Assembly (NCBI GenBank): GCA_017617995.1
Contig: JAFZVE010000056.1
Location: 1-64,000, forward strand
Length of the DNA: 64,000 nucleotides
Reading direction: 5' to 3'
From: Clostridiales bacterium
GTDB taxonomy: Bacteria > Bacillota > Clostridia > Saccharofermentanales > Saccharofermentanaceae
Shown here: piece after piece, positions 44,010 to 52,522 of the stretch
How positions within the stretch are numbered: the first letter of the stretch is position 1
How the letters are laid out: each line of letters opens with the position of its first letter
Notes under the pieces: generated by a model
What the model was told of the DNA's origin: nothing
What the model saw: the letters and a program-made list of their open reading frames with translations, nothing else
Databases searched by the model: none
Position numbers and translations under genes: made by a program

Positions 44010-44717
44010 ATGAAAAAGGAAATCAAGAACAATGAGAACGTGAAGAAGACAGAAGCAGGGAAGGGCACATCGGAAAAGAAGAACAATATCACCGAGATCG
44101 TTTTTATCCTCGACAGAAGCGGATCGATGGGCGGACTCGAGAGCGACACGATCGGCGGATTTAACTCCATGATTGCCAAGCAGAAAAAGGAAGACGGCGA
44201 GTGCTACGTGACCACAGTGCTCTTCGATTCGAGAGTGGAGACACTCCATGATCGCGTGAAGCTCTCCGAGATCGCAGAGATGACGGATAAGGATTATTAC
44301 GTACGCGGTTCGACTGCACTTCTCGATGCGATCGGAAGCACCATCAAGCACATCTCCGGGATCCACAAGTATGTCCGTGAAGAGGACGTGCCGGCTAACA
44401 CGATCTTCGTGATCACGACGGACGGCATGGAGAACAGCAGCCGCGAGTACTCGGCCGATAAGGTTAAGAAGATGATCGAGAAGAAGAAGGCGAAGGGCTG
44501 GGAATTTATCTTCCTCGGTGCGAACATCGATGCGGTCAGCACAGCGAAGTCCTTCGGTATCTCTGAGGAGCGTGCGGTCAACTACCACTGCGACAGACAG
44601 GGCTTGGCCATGAACTTCAGCGGCGTGGCGAAGGCGATCGGCAGCATGAGAGCCTGCGGCAAGATGGATGACTCCTGGCGCGCAGAGATCGATGAGGATT
44701 TCGAATCCAGAAGCTGA
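44010..44717 (+). CDS. VWA-domain protein
   Basis: A 235-residue cytosolic von Willebrand factor A domain protein. The MIDAS metal site is intact: DRSGSMGG (DxSxS), the threonine in GSTALLDAIG and the aspartate of ITTDGMENSS. A short Lys/Glu-rich N-terminus precedes the domain. Such stand-alone VWA proteins are often linked to chaperone or stress (tellurite/TerY-like) systems, but no partner is adjacent. AAAGGAGGAAAAG precedes the ATG. Confidence 0.8.
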   Translation: MKKEIKNNENVKKTEAGKGTSEKKNNITEIVFILDRSGSMGGLESDTIGGFNSMIAKQKKEDGECYVTTVLFDSRVETLHDRVKLSEIAEMTDKDYYVRGSTALLDAIGSTIKHISGIHKYVREEDVPANTIFVITTDGMENSSREYSADKVKKMIEKKKAKGWEFIFLGANIDAVSTAKSFGISEERAVNYHCDRQGLAMNFSGVAKAIGSMRACGKMDDSWRAEIDEDFESRS

Positions 44718-44727
44718 TAATTCTGAG

Positions 44728-44750
44728 AAATGACACTTACGTCATTTTAT
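44728..44750 (+). terminator. terminator after the VWA gene
   Basis: AAATGAC/GTCATTT (44728-44734 with 44741-44747) with a six-base loop, ending in TTAT; a short, moderately strong terminator. Confidence 0.55.
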
Positions 44751-44766
44751 CTTGAGAAGACTCCCC

Positions 44767-44772
44767 TATAAT
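44767..44772 (+). promoter_or_regulatory. -10 element of the first large lipoprotein gene
   Basis: TATAAT in the context CTCCCCTATAATGAAG. The second lipoprotein gene has the near-identical context CTCCTCATATAATGAAG at 47321-47337, so the two genes share a promoter type. Confidence 0.5.
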
Positions 44773-44855
44773 GAAGCTAGGTCAACGGTAAGAGAAACCA
44801 GCATAGTCATGGTTTGAAACCGGATGTCCCAGGTGTTTTGTGGGGGAGTTTTATC

Positions 44856-47285
44856 ATGAAAAAAACGTTCAGCAGTATGGCTGCCTTTATCCTTTGCTGC
44901 AGTATGGTCCTGTCTTCGGCCGCATGCTCGAAGAAGAAAACAGGGAAGGCCGCAAGGACTGTTCAGGAAACGGATACGTATTATCGTGCGGAGCGTATCG
45001 AACTTCCAATTCCGAAGAGCGATCCGGATAAGCAGCTGCAGACGGCCTATATCGGGGAAGCGCATGTTTTCAGTTCGGCGATCGTGGCGACATACGAGAT
45101 CAATTATGTCATGCCGCAGGAACTCGCGGAAAAATACCAGAGTTATATCATGAATCCGGGGACGATCAGTTATGAAGAGGGTTCGGCGCTTTACGAGGAA
45201 GTGGACCGGTACAGCCAGTCCGGTACGATCGTATATAACCTCGATGGCAGCATCCGCTGCACCATTCCATATGGTGCTCCGGGATCGCCGTATCTCTCGG
45301 TTCCTTTCGAAGGAAACGACGGGAAACTGTTGGCACTGATCGATCACTACGGAGAAGGACCTGGCTGGGAGATGTTTTTTTCTGTCGCGGAGATCACCGA
45401 TTCCGGTGAACTCATAGAAAGAGTCAATCTGGAATCCGGGGAAGCGATGTTCCACGATATCGCACAGACAGAGGACGGCGGTTTTATCGCTACCGGATTC
45501 AGGGAGATCGTGATATTCGATGAAAACGGAAAGCAGGTCGCGTCGGACAGTACAAGCGATGATGAAATGATCCTGCAGCGTGTGTATATGCAGGACGGAA
45601 ACTTCTATGCCCTCTTTGCGGACTTCGGCTCGATTGAATCAACAGGCTCCATCATCCGGAAGTTCGATCCTTCAACAGGAAAGTTCTCTCCGGAAAGTAA
45701 GAAAATCAGTCGAGACCAGTTTAACCAGGGCAACGATGGCGTCTATTACCTCGAGGGAAATAACGTAGAGAGAATCGACCTGGAGTCATGCCAGACGGCA
45801 GAAGTGCTTTTCTCGTGGAATGATGTGGATGTCAACCGCAAATCGATCGATTCGTTCTATATAAAATCGAAAGAGGAGATCTTTTTTGTGCAGAGCAAGG
45901 GAATGCTGATCGATCCGTACTTCGAGTCGGACGTGATCCCGCAGCTCTTCCTGGTCAGACTTACGAAGGAAGAGAAGAACCCGCATGCGGGAAAGAGCAT
46001 CATCCAGATCGCGTCGAGCATGAATTACTCGATGATACCGGATGTGATTCTGGACCGGATCGTCGAGTATAATCTGGACCCGGAAAAGAAGACACGTATC
46101 GAGTTCGTCGATTACAGCTCGATCTCGACACCGTTCCCTCCGACGGATACGGACGAGGATACGGTCATCGCACAGACGGTGGATAAAGTCTACCTGGACA
46201 TGGTGGGCGGAGCCGGTCCGGATATTCTCCTTAATTTCGGTGAGTACAGCCAGTTCGACAACGGAAAGATCCTTCTCGATCTGAATACCAAGATCGACGG
46301 GGAGAACGGACTGAACCGTGAAGAGTATTTCGACAATGTTCTCCGTGCCTGTGAAAAGGACGGACACCTGTATCAGCTCCCGGTCAACTTCATCGCATCC
46401 GGAATGGCGGCAAATGCAGAATATACAGATGGAAAAGCATCCTGGAGTTATGACGATTTCCAGGCCGTCATATCTTCCATTCCTGAAAACATGTCGATGA
46501 TCCAGGAGATGCCATGGGCCGAGGTGCTCGAAAATCTTCTTTACGGAGAAGGAAGGACCTTCATCGACTATGAGAATAAGACACTTCACTTCGATGATCC
46601 GAAGTTCCTGAAGATCCTGGAGATCGTAAAAGCGATCGGCTCCATGCGGACAGAAGCGGAGATTCAGGACAGCAATTACGAAGCATACTATTTGGGTACG
46701 AATATAGGTGAATATAATCTCAAGCAGGGCATGACAGCTTCCGCATTCTGCCGCCTGATCCATATCCTTGAGTTTGCCCAGTATGAGGCAGCCTGCAAGG
46801 AGGGCGTGACCTTCATCGGGTATCCCGGAAATGAAAACGGCGGACTCTCGGCCGAGTATAACCTGAGTATCGGCATCTCGAGCCAATCCTCTTACCAGGA
46901 TGAAGCGTGGGACTTCGTATGTTTCCTTCTCGATAAAGACACGCAGTGCGAATGTGTAAAAACGTTTGACGGATTCCCGATCCGAAAAGATGCCTGTGAA
47001 GCTGTGCTTCTTGATCAGGTGGGAAGATATGAGAAATCGATGGAGACGCCGGGTGTCGGGTTTTACTACGATCAATTAAAATCCTACCCGGTACTGGACA
47101 GTAACACGGTACAGCGCGCGATGGCGATGCTGGGGAATATCCACGCCGTGAGAACTTTTGATAAGACGGTATTCCTCCTGATCAAGGAGGAGGCCGAAGG
47201 GTATATCCTCGGGAACCGCTCAGCCGAGGATGTGGCGAAGAATATCCAGAACAGAGCGGCGACGGTGATCAATGAACGAGGATAA
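44856..47285 (+). CDS. large lipoprotein with propeller-like N-terminal and solute-binding-like C-terminal regions (paralogue 1)
   Basis: An 809-residue lipoprotein (signal peptide ending SSAAC). The N-terminal region (about 50-390) is rich in repeated beta motifs such as DGSIRCTIPYG, DENGKQVASDS and FDPSTGKF, suggesting a beta-propeller. The C-terminal part (about 390-809) resembles family 1 extracellular solute-binding proteins: GGAGPDILLNFGEYSQF, GHLYQLPVNFIASGMAAN, TFIGYPGNENGGLSAEYNLSIG and DEAWDFVCFLLD. No ABC permease or ATPase is encoded nearby. ATG 44856 follows GGGGGAG; an earlier in-frame start at 44814 is unlikely. A paralogue follows. Confidence 0.65.
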   Translation: MKKTFSSMAAFILCCSMVLSSAACSKKKTGKAARTVQETDTYYRAERIELPIPKSDPDKQLQTAYIGEAHVFSSAIVATYEINYVMPQELAEKYQSYIMNPGTISYEEGSALYEEVDRYSQSGTIVYNLDGSIRCTIPYGAPGSPYLSVPFEGNDGKLLALIDHYGEGPGWEMFFSVAEITDSGELIERVNLESGEAMFHDIAQTEDGGFIATGFREIVIFDENGKQVASDSTSDDEMILQRVYMQDGNFYALFADFGSIESTGSIIRKFDPSTGKFSPESKKISRDQFNQGNDGVYYLEGNNVERIDLESCQTAEVLFSWNDVDVNRKSIDSFYIKSKEEIFFVQSKGMLIDPYFESDVIPQLFLVRLTKEEKNPHAGKSIIQIASSMNYSMIPDVILDRIVEYNLDPEKKTRIEFVDYSSISTPFPPTDTDEDTVIAQTVDKVYLDMVGGAGPDILLNFGEYSQFDNGKILLDLNTKIDGENGLNREEYFDNVLRACEKDGHLYQLPVNFIASGMAANAEYTDGKASWSYDDFQAVISSIPENMSMIQEMPWAEVLENLLYGEGRTFIDYENKTLHFDDPKFLKILEIVKAIGSMRTEAEIQDSNYEAYYLGTNIGEYNLKQGMTASAFCRLIHILEFAQYEAACKEGVTFIGYPGNENGGLSAEYNLSIGISSQSSYQDEAWDFVCFLLDKDTQCECVKTFDGFPIRKDACEAVLLDQVGRYEKSMETPGVGFYYDQLKSYPVLDSNTVQRAMAMLGNIHAVRTFDKTVFLLIKEEAEGYILGNRSAEDVAKNIQNRAATVINERG

Positions 47286-47327
47286 GTAAAAAATTGCGAG
47301 AGTCACGGGATTGTAATTTTCTCCTCA

Positions 47328-47333
47328 TATAAT
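47328..47333 (+). promoter_or_regulatory. -10 element of the second large lipoprotein gene
   Basis: TATAAT in CTCCTCATATAATGAAG, matching the upstream paralogue's promoter context; 36 bases before the gene. Confidence 0.5.
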
Positions 47334-47368
47334 GAAGATGAGTAAGTATCCCGAGAGGGGGCGGAACT

Positions 47369-49798
47369 ATGGGGTATGGCAAGGTTAAGAAAGCGGCAAG
47401 CATCCTGCTGGCAGCATCGTTATTGATGACTAGTGCGTGTAAGAAGTCGGATCCGGGGGAATCGAATCTCTCGGATCTGCCGACGCGTGTGACGATGGAT
47501 CCGGATAATCCCAATAACAACGTGGACTATACCGTGGATGTCGTGAGGCCGGAAGATCCCTACTACGAAGTGGAGAGACGGGAACTTATCATTCCTACGG
47601 ATCCTTCGATGGAGGTTACAAATGCTTATTCGGCAGGCGAACCGGTCTGTGTCGGGAAATACATCACGAAGGAGTTTTATTTCCAGTATGCGTATCCGCC
47701 GGATATCCAGGAAAAGGTCGATCAGATGCATTTTCCGGATGACTACGATGAATTTGTCCGGATTGCCGGAGATTATTCGAAGCACGGTTTGGCCGTATTT
47801 GATGCCTCAGGAGAGTATCTGTTCTCGCTGATGGTGGACAGTTACGACTCATTACCTGGGATGGCCTTTGAGACGGCAGAAGGAAATCTCGGTATGACGG
47901 AAACCACGATGCGTGATGGTTTTTTCGCGGATATTCTTATGTTTAACGATAAAGGAGAACAGATTGGGAAAGAAACTCTAAGCTACACGGATTATCCGCT
48001 CGCTTCATGGAACGGGAAGTCGATCATTCTCCCTTCCGGGAATATCCTTCTGACAAATCTGGGGACCGTGATCCTTGTGGATGAAAACGGAAAGGAAATC
48101 TGGTGTCTGCCGCCGGATGAGCGTTCCACGCTCCAGAACGGCAGCGTGAGAGGTGCTTTTGTCATTGATGGGAAAATCTATCTGTTCTATGTAAACGATT
48201 GGGATTATCCCGTGAAGAGATACATCCGGGAGATCGATGAGACGACCGGAAAACCACTGGGCGATATGCTCGAGATCTCATCGAAGGTGCCCGAGACGGT
48301 CTTCCAGGGAGATAACGCATGCTTCGCGGTCGGCGCTAACGGCATCGTCAAGGTCGATCTGCTGACCGGCGATATGGAGGCGGTCATCAACTGGAATGAG
48401 ACGGATATCAACTGGTATAACCTAAAGACAGACACATGCCAGATGATCTCGGACGGGGAACTGTGTTTCCTCGAGTATGAATTTGGTATGAATGTGGCAG
48501 ACGAACACTCGTATGTGACGCACTTTAAGAGGACGGCGACGAATCCTCATGCGGGAAAGACACTTCTCCACTTAAGTGCCTATGGTCTTTACGATTCGAG
48601 CCTCATCGACCTTTTGATCGATTACAACAAGCGGCCGGACGGTAAGGCCCGTGTCATGACTTATGACACGCGTGATGATGTCAATTCTGTCATGCCCGTC
48701 AACGAGGGGAATGCGGATATGGCGTATAAAATATTCCTGGACATGAAATCCGGGAGCGGCCCGGATCTTCTGATGAACTTCACGGATTTCGGAGAGTTTG
48801 AAAACGAAGAGGTACTGTGTGATCTCAATACCTTTATCGACGGGGCATCCGGGATCGACAGGAGTCAGTACTTCGATAACATCTTCAGAGCTTTTGAAAC
48901 GGACGGAAAATTGTTCCAGATGCCGCTTCTTGTGCAGGGAATGGGACTTGTGGGTAATGCCGATCTCTGCGGACAGCGATCCGGCTGGACGTATTCCGAT
49001 TTTCTATCTATAGTCAAACAGTTCCCGGCAGAAACGACGGCCTTCTTCAGTAAAACGGCCGAGGACTTTATGGTGGAGATGTTAAGCAGCGATATCGCTT
49101 ACTTCGTCGACTATGCGGAATGCGAAGCGAAGTTCGACTCTGCTGAGTTTAAGCAGCTTCTCGAGAGCGCCAAACTCTGCGAGGTGCAGAGAAACCGCCA
49201 GGCTCTGGGGGACGACTATGAAGGCGATCCCGTACTCGATGGCATAGACGCCGGTCTCTGGGCTACGGTGTCATATCTTCTCGATAGCGCGCGAGGTCTG
49301 GGCAGATATCGGAATCTCAACGAGGGAAGAATCTCCTTTATAGGTTTCCCGTCTGCTTCCGGTTCCGGATTCGGAGCGACGGCAAATATGTCGATCGCGA
49401 TCTCGTCCTTTTCGAAGCACAAGGAAGAAGCCTGGGATTTCGTGATGTATCTTCTGGAAACGGACGCACAGGTGGATCTGGGAGACGGATATGGAATACC
49501 GGTGAACCGCGCCGCACTCGATGAGAAAGTCGAGAAGCAGATAGAGGAAGTGGAGAAAATGAATCAGAACACGCAGAATGACCCGCTTGCCGGACCTCCT
49601 GAAACGATCGAAGATGCTGATATTGCCATGTATATCGATCAGATCGAGCATATCGACAGAAAGATCGCGACCTATCCGGCGATCCTTGCCGTGGTAAAAG
49701 AAGAGGCTGCGGCATACTTCGCTGGACAGAAGTCTGTGGACGATGTGGCATCTGTGATCCAGAACCGCGTGATGCTGATCCTGCAGGAAAGCCAGTAA
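47369..49798 (+). CDS. large lipoprotein with propeller-like N-terminal and solute-binding-like C-terminal regions (paralogue 2)
   Basis: An 809-residue protein collinear with the preceding gene product: lipobox LMTSAC, then VERRELIIPTDPSMEVTNAYSAG parallel to AERIELPIPKSDPDKQLQTAYIG, VDENGKEIWCLPPDE propeller-like strands, and a C-terminal half with MKSGSGPDLLMNFTDFGEF, GKLFQMPLLVQGMGLVGNADL, SFIGFPSASGSGFGATANMSIAIS and EEAWDFVMYLLE. It ends in VDDVASVIQNRVMLILQES, matching AEDVAKNIQNRAATVINE. GAGAGGGGG precedes the ATG. It ends in structured terminator motif B. Confidence 0.65.
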   Translation: MGYGKVKKAASILLAASLLMTSACKKSDPGESNLSDLPTRVTMDPDNPNNNVDYTVDVVRPEDPYYEVERRELIIPTDPSMEVTNAYSAGEPVCVGKYITKEFYFQYAYPPDIQEKVDQMHFPDDYDEFVRIAGDYSKHGLAVFDASGEYLFSLMVDSYDSLPGMAFETAEGNLGMTETTMRDGFFADILMFNDKGEQIGKETLSYTDYPLASWNGKSIILPSGNILLTNLGTVILVDENGKEIWCLPPDERSTLQNGSVRGAFVIDGKIYLFYVNDWDYPVKRYIREIDETTGKPLGDMLEISSKVPETVFQGDNACFAVGANGIVKVDLLTGDMEAVINWNETDINWYNLKTDTCQMISDGELCFLEYEFGMNVADEHSYVTHFKRTATNPHAGKTLLHLSAYGLYDSSLIDLLIDYNKRPDGKARVMTYDTRDDVNSVMPVNEGNADMAYKIFLDMKSGSGPDLLMNFTDFGEFENEEVLCDLNTFIDGASGIDRSQYFDNIFRAFETDGKLFQMPLLVQGMGLVGNADLCGQRSGWTYSDFLSIVKQFPAETTAFFSKTAEDFMVEMLSSDIAYFVDYAECEAKFDSAEFKQLLESAKLCEVQRNRQALGDDYEGDPVLDGIDAGLWATVSYLLDSARGLGRYRNLNEGRISFIGFPSASGSGFGATANMSIAISSFSKHKEEAWDFVMYLLETDAQVDLGDGYGIPVNRAALDEKVEKQIEEVEKMNQNTQNDPLAGPPETIEDADIAMYIDQIEHIDRKIATYPAILAVVKEEAAAYFAGQKSVDDVASVIQNRVMLILQESQ

Positions 49799-49821
49799 TC
49801 AGCGAATTTGTTGGAAGGAAG

Positions 49822-49900
49822 AAAAAGGAAACACTCCTTGCGACTTCAAACAGTTTGCGCAAGCGCAAAACTCGTCGCGCGGAGATGTTTCCTTTTTCTT
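49822..49900 (+). terminator. structured terminator motif, copy B
   Basis: The outer stem AAAAAGGAAACA-CTCC pairs with GGAG-A-TGTTTCCTTTTT. Its core repeats copy A at 24.2 kb: GACTTCAAACAGTTTGCG (49842-49859), a CAAG loop, and CGCAAAACTCGTCG (49864-49877). Only the loop, one inserted T and the outer stem differ. Confidence 0.75.
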
Positions 49901-49971
49901 ATTTCGCATACAAACCTTGTCGATTCACGGCTTTCGTGCTTGTTTTCATAGGCGGGAGGGCTCCTTCATGC

Positions 49972-49977
49972 TATAAT
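49972..49977 (+). promoter_or_regulatory. -10 element of the aromatic operon
   Basis: TGCTATAAT is an extended -10 (TG at 49969-49970), 32 bases before tyrA. No standard -35. Confidence 0.55.
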
Positions 49978-50008
49978 GTACCTACTTGTAAAAGGTAGGT
50001 ATTTCGGC

Positions 50009-51103
50009 ATGAGTGAGGAAACGAAGACCACGGGCTTTCGTAAGATTGGCATCGTCGGTCTTGGCCTGATTGGCGGGTCGCTGGCCAAGGCGATCCATAA
50101 GAGAACAGATATAGCGGAGATCGTCGCGATCGACAAGGACGAAGCATCGCTGAAGATGGCAGAAGAGGAGGGTGTGATCGTAAGATCCTCCACGGACGAT
50201 CTGAGCATCCTTTCTGGCTGTGATGTCGTGATCCTCTGTGCCCCGGTCGATGTGATCAAGACCATGCAGGATGATCTCGCAAAGCTCGATATCGGCATGA
50301 TCACCGATGTCGGTTCCGTCAAGCAGCCTGTAGTCGATGCGATCCGTCTTCCGAATTTCGTCGGCGGCCACCCGATGGCCGGTTCCGAGCGCTACGGATA
50401 TGCCTGCAGTAACGGCTCCCTTTTTGAAAATGCACTTTATGTTATCTGTCTTCCGGACTACTCGGAAGTCACGGCGAATACTCTTCAGAAGTTTGAAGAA
50501 CTGATCCGCGCGATCGGTGCGATCCCGATGCGTATGACGGCAAAAGAACACGACGAGCGTGTCGCGGCGGTCTCGCATCTTCCGCATATCGTCGCGAGCA
50601 GCCTCTCGCTTCTCATGGCGAACCGGGATGACGGCGCGCTCTCCCGCATGGCGGCCGGTGGTTTCCGTGACATCACGAGAATCGCTTCGTCGAACGCCAA
50701 GCTCTGGGCCGGAATCACGGCGAATTCGAAGGAAGCACTCCTTCCGATCCTGGATGACTATATCGCGACCGTGACGCTCTGGAAGAAGGCTCTCGAAGAG
50801 GGCGATTCCGTAGAACTTGAGAAACTCTTTGCGCAGGGTGCGCTCTACAGAGACCATCTGGACATCAACCTCCGCGGTGCGCTCGAAGCTTCCGCTACGC
50901 TGAACGTCCACGTCGAGGATAAGCCGGGTGAACTCGCGCGTATCACCGCGATCCTCGGTAAGGGCAATATCAATATCCGAAACATCAATATCCGCAACTT
51001 CCGAACATACGAGGGCGGTCAGGTCTCGCTCCTCCTCGGTACGACGAAGGAAGCGGTCGAGGCCTATGCGCTTCTGAAGGAGGCCGGTTATGTCTGCGAT
51101 TAA
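50009..51103 (+). CDS. tyrA: prephenate dehydrogenase with ACT domain
   Basis: A 364-residue NAD(P)-dependent enzyme converting prephenate to 4-hydroxyphenylpyruvate for tyrosine. The Rossmann motif is GIVGLGLIGGSLAKA; GHPMAGSERYGYACSNGSLF, LPHIVASSLS and AAGGFRDITRIASS are family active-site segments. The last ~75 residues (LNVHVEDKPGELARITAILGKGNINIRNINIR) are an ACT domain, expected to bind tyrosine for feedback inhibition. ATG 50009 follows GGTAGG. First gene of the operon; its end overlaps the aroE-aroK gene by 14 bases. Confidence 0.92.
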   Translation: MSEETKTTGFRKIGIVGLGLIGGSLAKAIHKRTDIAEIVAIDKDEASLKMAEEEGVIVRSSTDDLSILSGCDVVILCAPVDVIKTMQDDLAKLDIGMITDVGSVKQPVVDAIRLPNFVGGHPMAGSERYGYACSNGSLFENALYVICLPDYSEVTANTLQKFEELIRAIGAIPMRMTAKEHDERVAAVSHLPHIVASSLSLLMANRDDGALSRMAAGGFRDITRIASSNAKLWAGITANSKEALLPILDDYIATVTLWKKALEEGDSVELEKLFAQGALYRDHLDINLRGALEASATLNVHVEDKPGELARITAILGKGNINIRNINIRNFRTYEGGQVSLLLGTTKEAVEAYALLKEAGYVCD

Positions 51104-52421
51104 GGCCGGGCTGATCGGCTCCCCTCTGGGTCACTCGATGTCACCTTACATCCATGAGCGTATTATGGAGGCATCCGGCATCTACGGCAAATACGAGCTC
51201 TACGAGATCTCTCCGGAGGAGCTCCCGAAGTACGCGCCGATCCTGATGCGCGAGCTGACGGGGTTTAATGTCACGATCCCGCATAAGGTCAGCATCCTAC
51301 CTTTCCTCGACGACATCGCGCCGATGGTGAAGGAATACGGTGCGGCGAATACCGTCTGCGGGAAGGTCGGCTACAACACCGACGTCGACGGATTCCTCTC
51401 CTGCGAGATCCCCATGAAGGATAAGAAAGTCCTCCTGCTCGGTGCCGGCGGAGTTGCCCGCATGATGGCCATCGAAGCCCTGAAGGCCGGTGCGGATCTT
51501 TCGATTTGGGCCCGTTCTCCGGAAAAAGCACTTGCCCTCGTTAATGAGTGCAAAGAGAAGGGCTATGAGAAGGTCGCCGTGTCAGAGGAACCGGAGGAGG
51601 GTGCTTACGACACCGTACTAAATGGAACCCCCTGTGGCATGTGGCCGAATGTCCACGATGTCGCGCCGCATCTTTCCTCGCTTAAGAAGGACGGCACGTT
51701 CTTCGATACGATCTATAATCCCTGCCCGACGAAGTCCTGCATGCAGGTAAGAACAAGCGGCGGCACGGCGGTCTCGGGTCTTAAGATGCTTCTGAATCAG
51801 GCCATCGCGGCCGAGAAGATCTGGGCGCCGGACGCGCATTTCGATGACGAAAGACTCGCGGCGATCCTCCCGGATGTGAGAAAGAAACTCTGGGAGAAGA
51901 ACCCGATCAAGATCGTATTCACGGGATTCATGGGCACGGGCAAGACCGACATCGGAAGAAGGCTTTCCGAGGACATGAAGATCCCATTCATCGATCTCGA
52001 CGACAGGATCGAAAGAATCGCGGGATGCCCGATCTCCGAGATCTTCAAAAAAGACGGCGAAGAGACATTCCGAAGGATGGAGCATGACGTCCTGAAGGTC
52101 GTACTCGAGACTTCGGGCTCTGAGGTGATCTCGCTCGGCGGCGGGGTATTGACCCGCGAAGAGAACCGCAAGCTTCTCAAGGACAGTAAGGCCGTGGTCA
52201 TCTATCTTCAGGCCGATGCCGACACGATCTGGGAGCGCGTCAAGGACGACACCAAGCGTCCGCTCCTGCAGGCTGCAGATAAGGAGACGGCGTATAAGAA
52301 TATGTGCGCGAGGTTGGAGAGCCGCGAGGCCTCGTATATCGCCGGATCGGATGTGACCGTATCCGCTGTCGGCTCGAAAGATGTAGTGTTTGACAGGGTG
52401 AAGAAACTACTCCTGCCGTGA
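51090..52421 (+). CDS. aroE: shikimate dehydrogenase-shikimate kinase fusion (AroE-AroK)
   Basis: A 443-residue bifunctional enzyme for two consecutive shikimate steps. Residues 1-270 are AroE: SPLGHSMSPYIH, NVTIPHK, GAANTV, YNTDVDGF, the NADP loop LLGAGGVARM. Residues 272-443 are AroK: GFMGTGKTDIGRRL (Walker A), DLDDRIE, EETFRRME (substrate arginine present), SLGGGVLT and the RPLL lid. All key residues of both activities are seen. The gene overlaps tyrA and is followed by a 101-base gap with a hairpin before aroB. Confidence 0.92.
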   Translation: MSAIKAGLIGSPLGHSMSPYIHERIMEASGIYGKYELYEISPEELPKYAPILMRELTGFNVTIPHKVSILPFLDDIAPMVKEYGAANTVCGKVGYNTDVDGFLSCEIPMKDKKVLLLGAGGVARMMAIEALKAGADLSIWARSPEKALALVNECKEKGYEKVAVSEEPEEGAYDTVLNGTPCGMWPNVHDVAPHLSSLKKDGTFFDTIYNPCPTKSCMQVRTSGGTAVSGLKMLLNQAIAAEKIWAPDAHFDDERLAAILPDVRKKLWEKNPIKIVFTGFMGTGKTDIGRRLSEDMKIPFIDLDDRIERIAGCPISEIFKKDGEETFRRMEHDVLKVVLETSGSEVISLGGGVLTREENRKLLKDSKAVVIYLQADADTIWERVKDDTKRPLLQAADKETAYKNMCARLESREASYIAGSDVTVSAVGSKDVVFDRVKKLLLP

Positions 52422-52436
52422 TAAAATAGGAAGAGG

Positions 52437-52455
52437 GGTCGTGCAAGTCACGACC
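52437..52455 (+). other. intercistronic hairpin between aroE-aroK and aroB
   Basis: GGTCGTG pairs with CACGACC around CAAGT, without a T-run; AAGTGCATTTC follows at 52470. Might stabilise mRNA or divide the operon. Confidence 0.4.
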
Positions 52456-52522
52456 GGCGCTGCGGAGAAAAGTGCATTTCGCGCGGTGCGAAGAAATAAC
52501 GAGATAAAGAGAGGTAAGAATT

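Noticed and set aside
49980..50000. ACCTAC/GTAGGT hairpin that would hide the tyrA ribosome binding site
   Set aside because: The expected transcription start, about seven bases after the -10, falls inside the left arm, so the hairpin would be incomplete in the mRNA.
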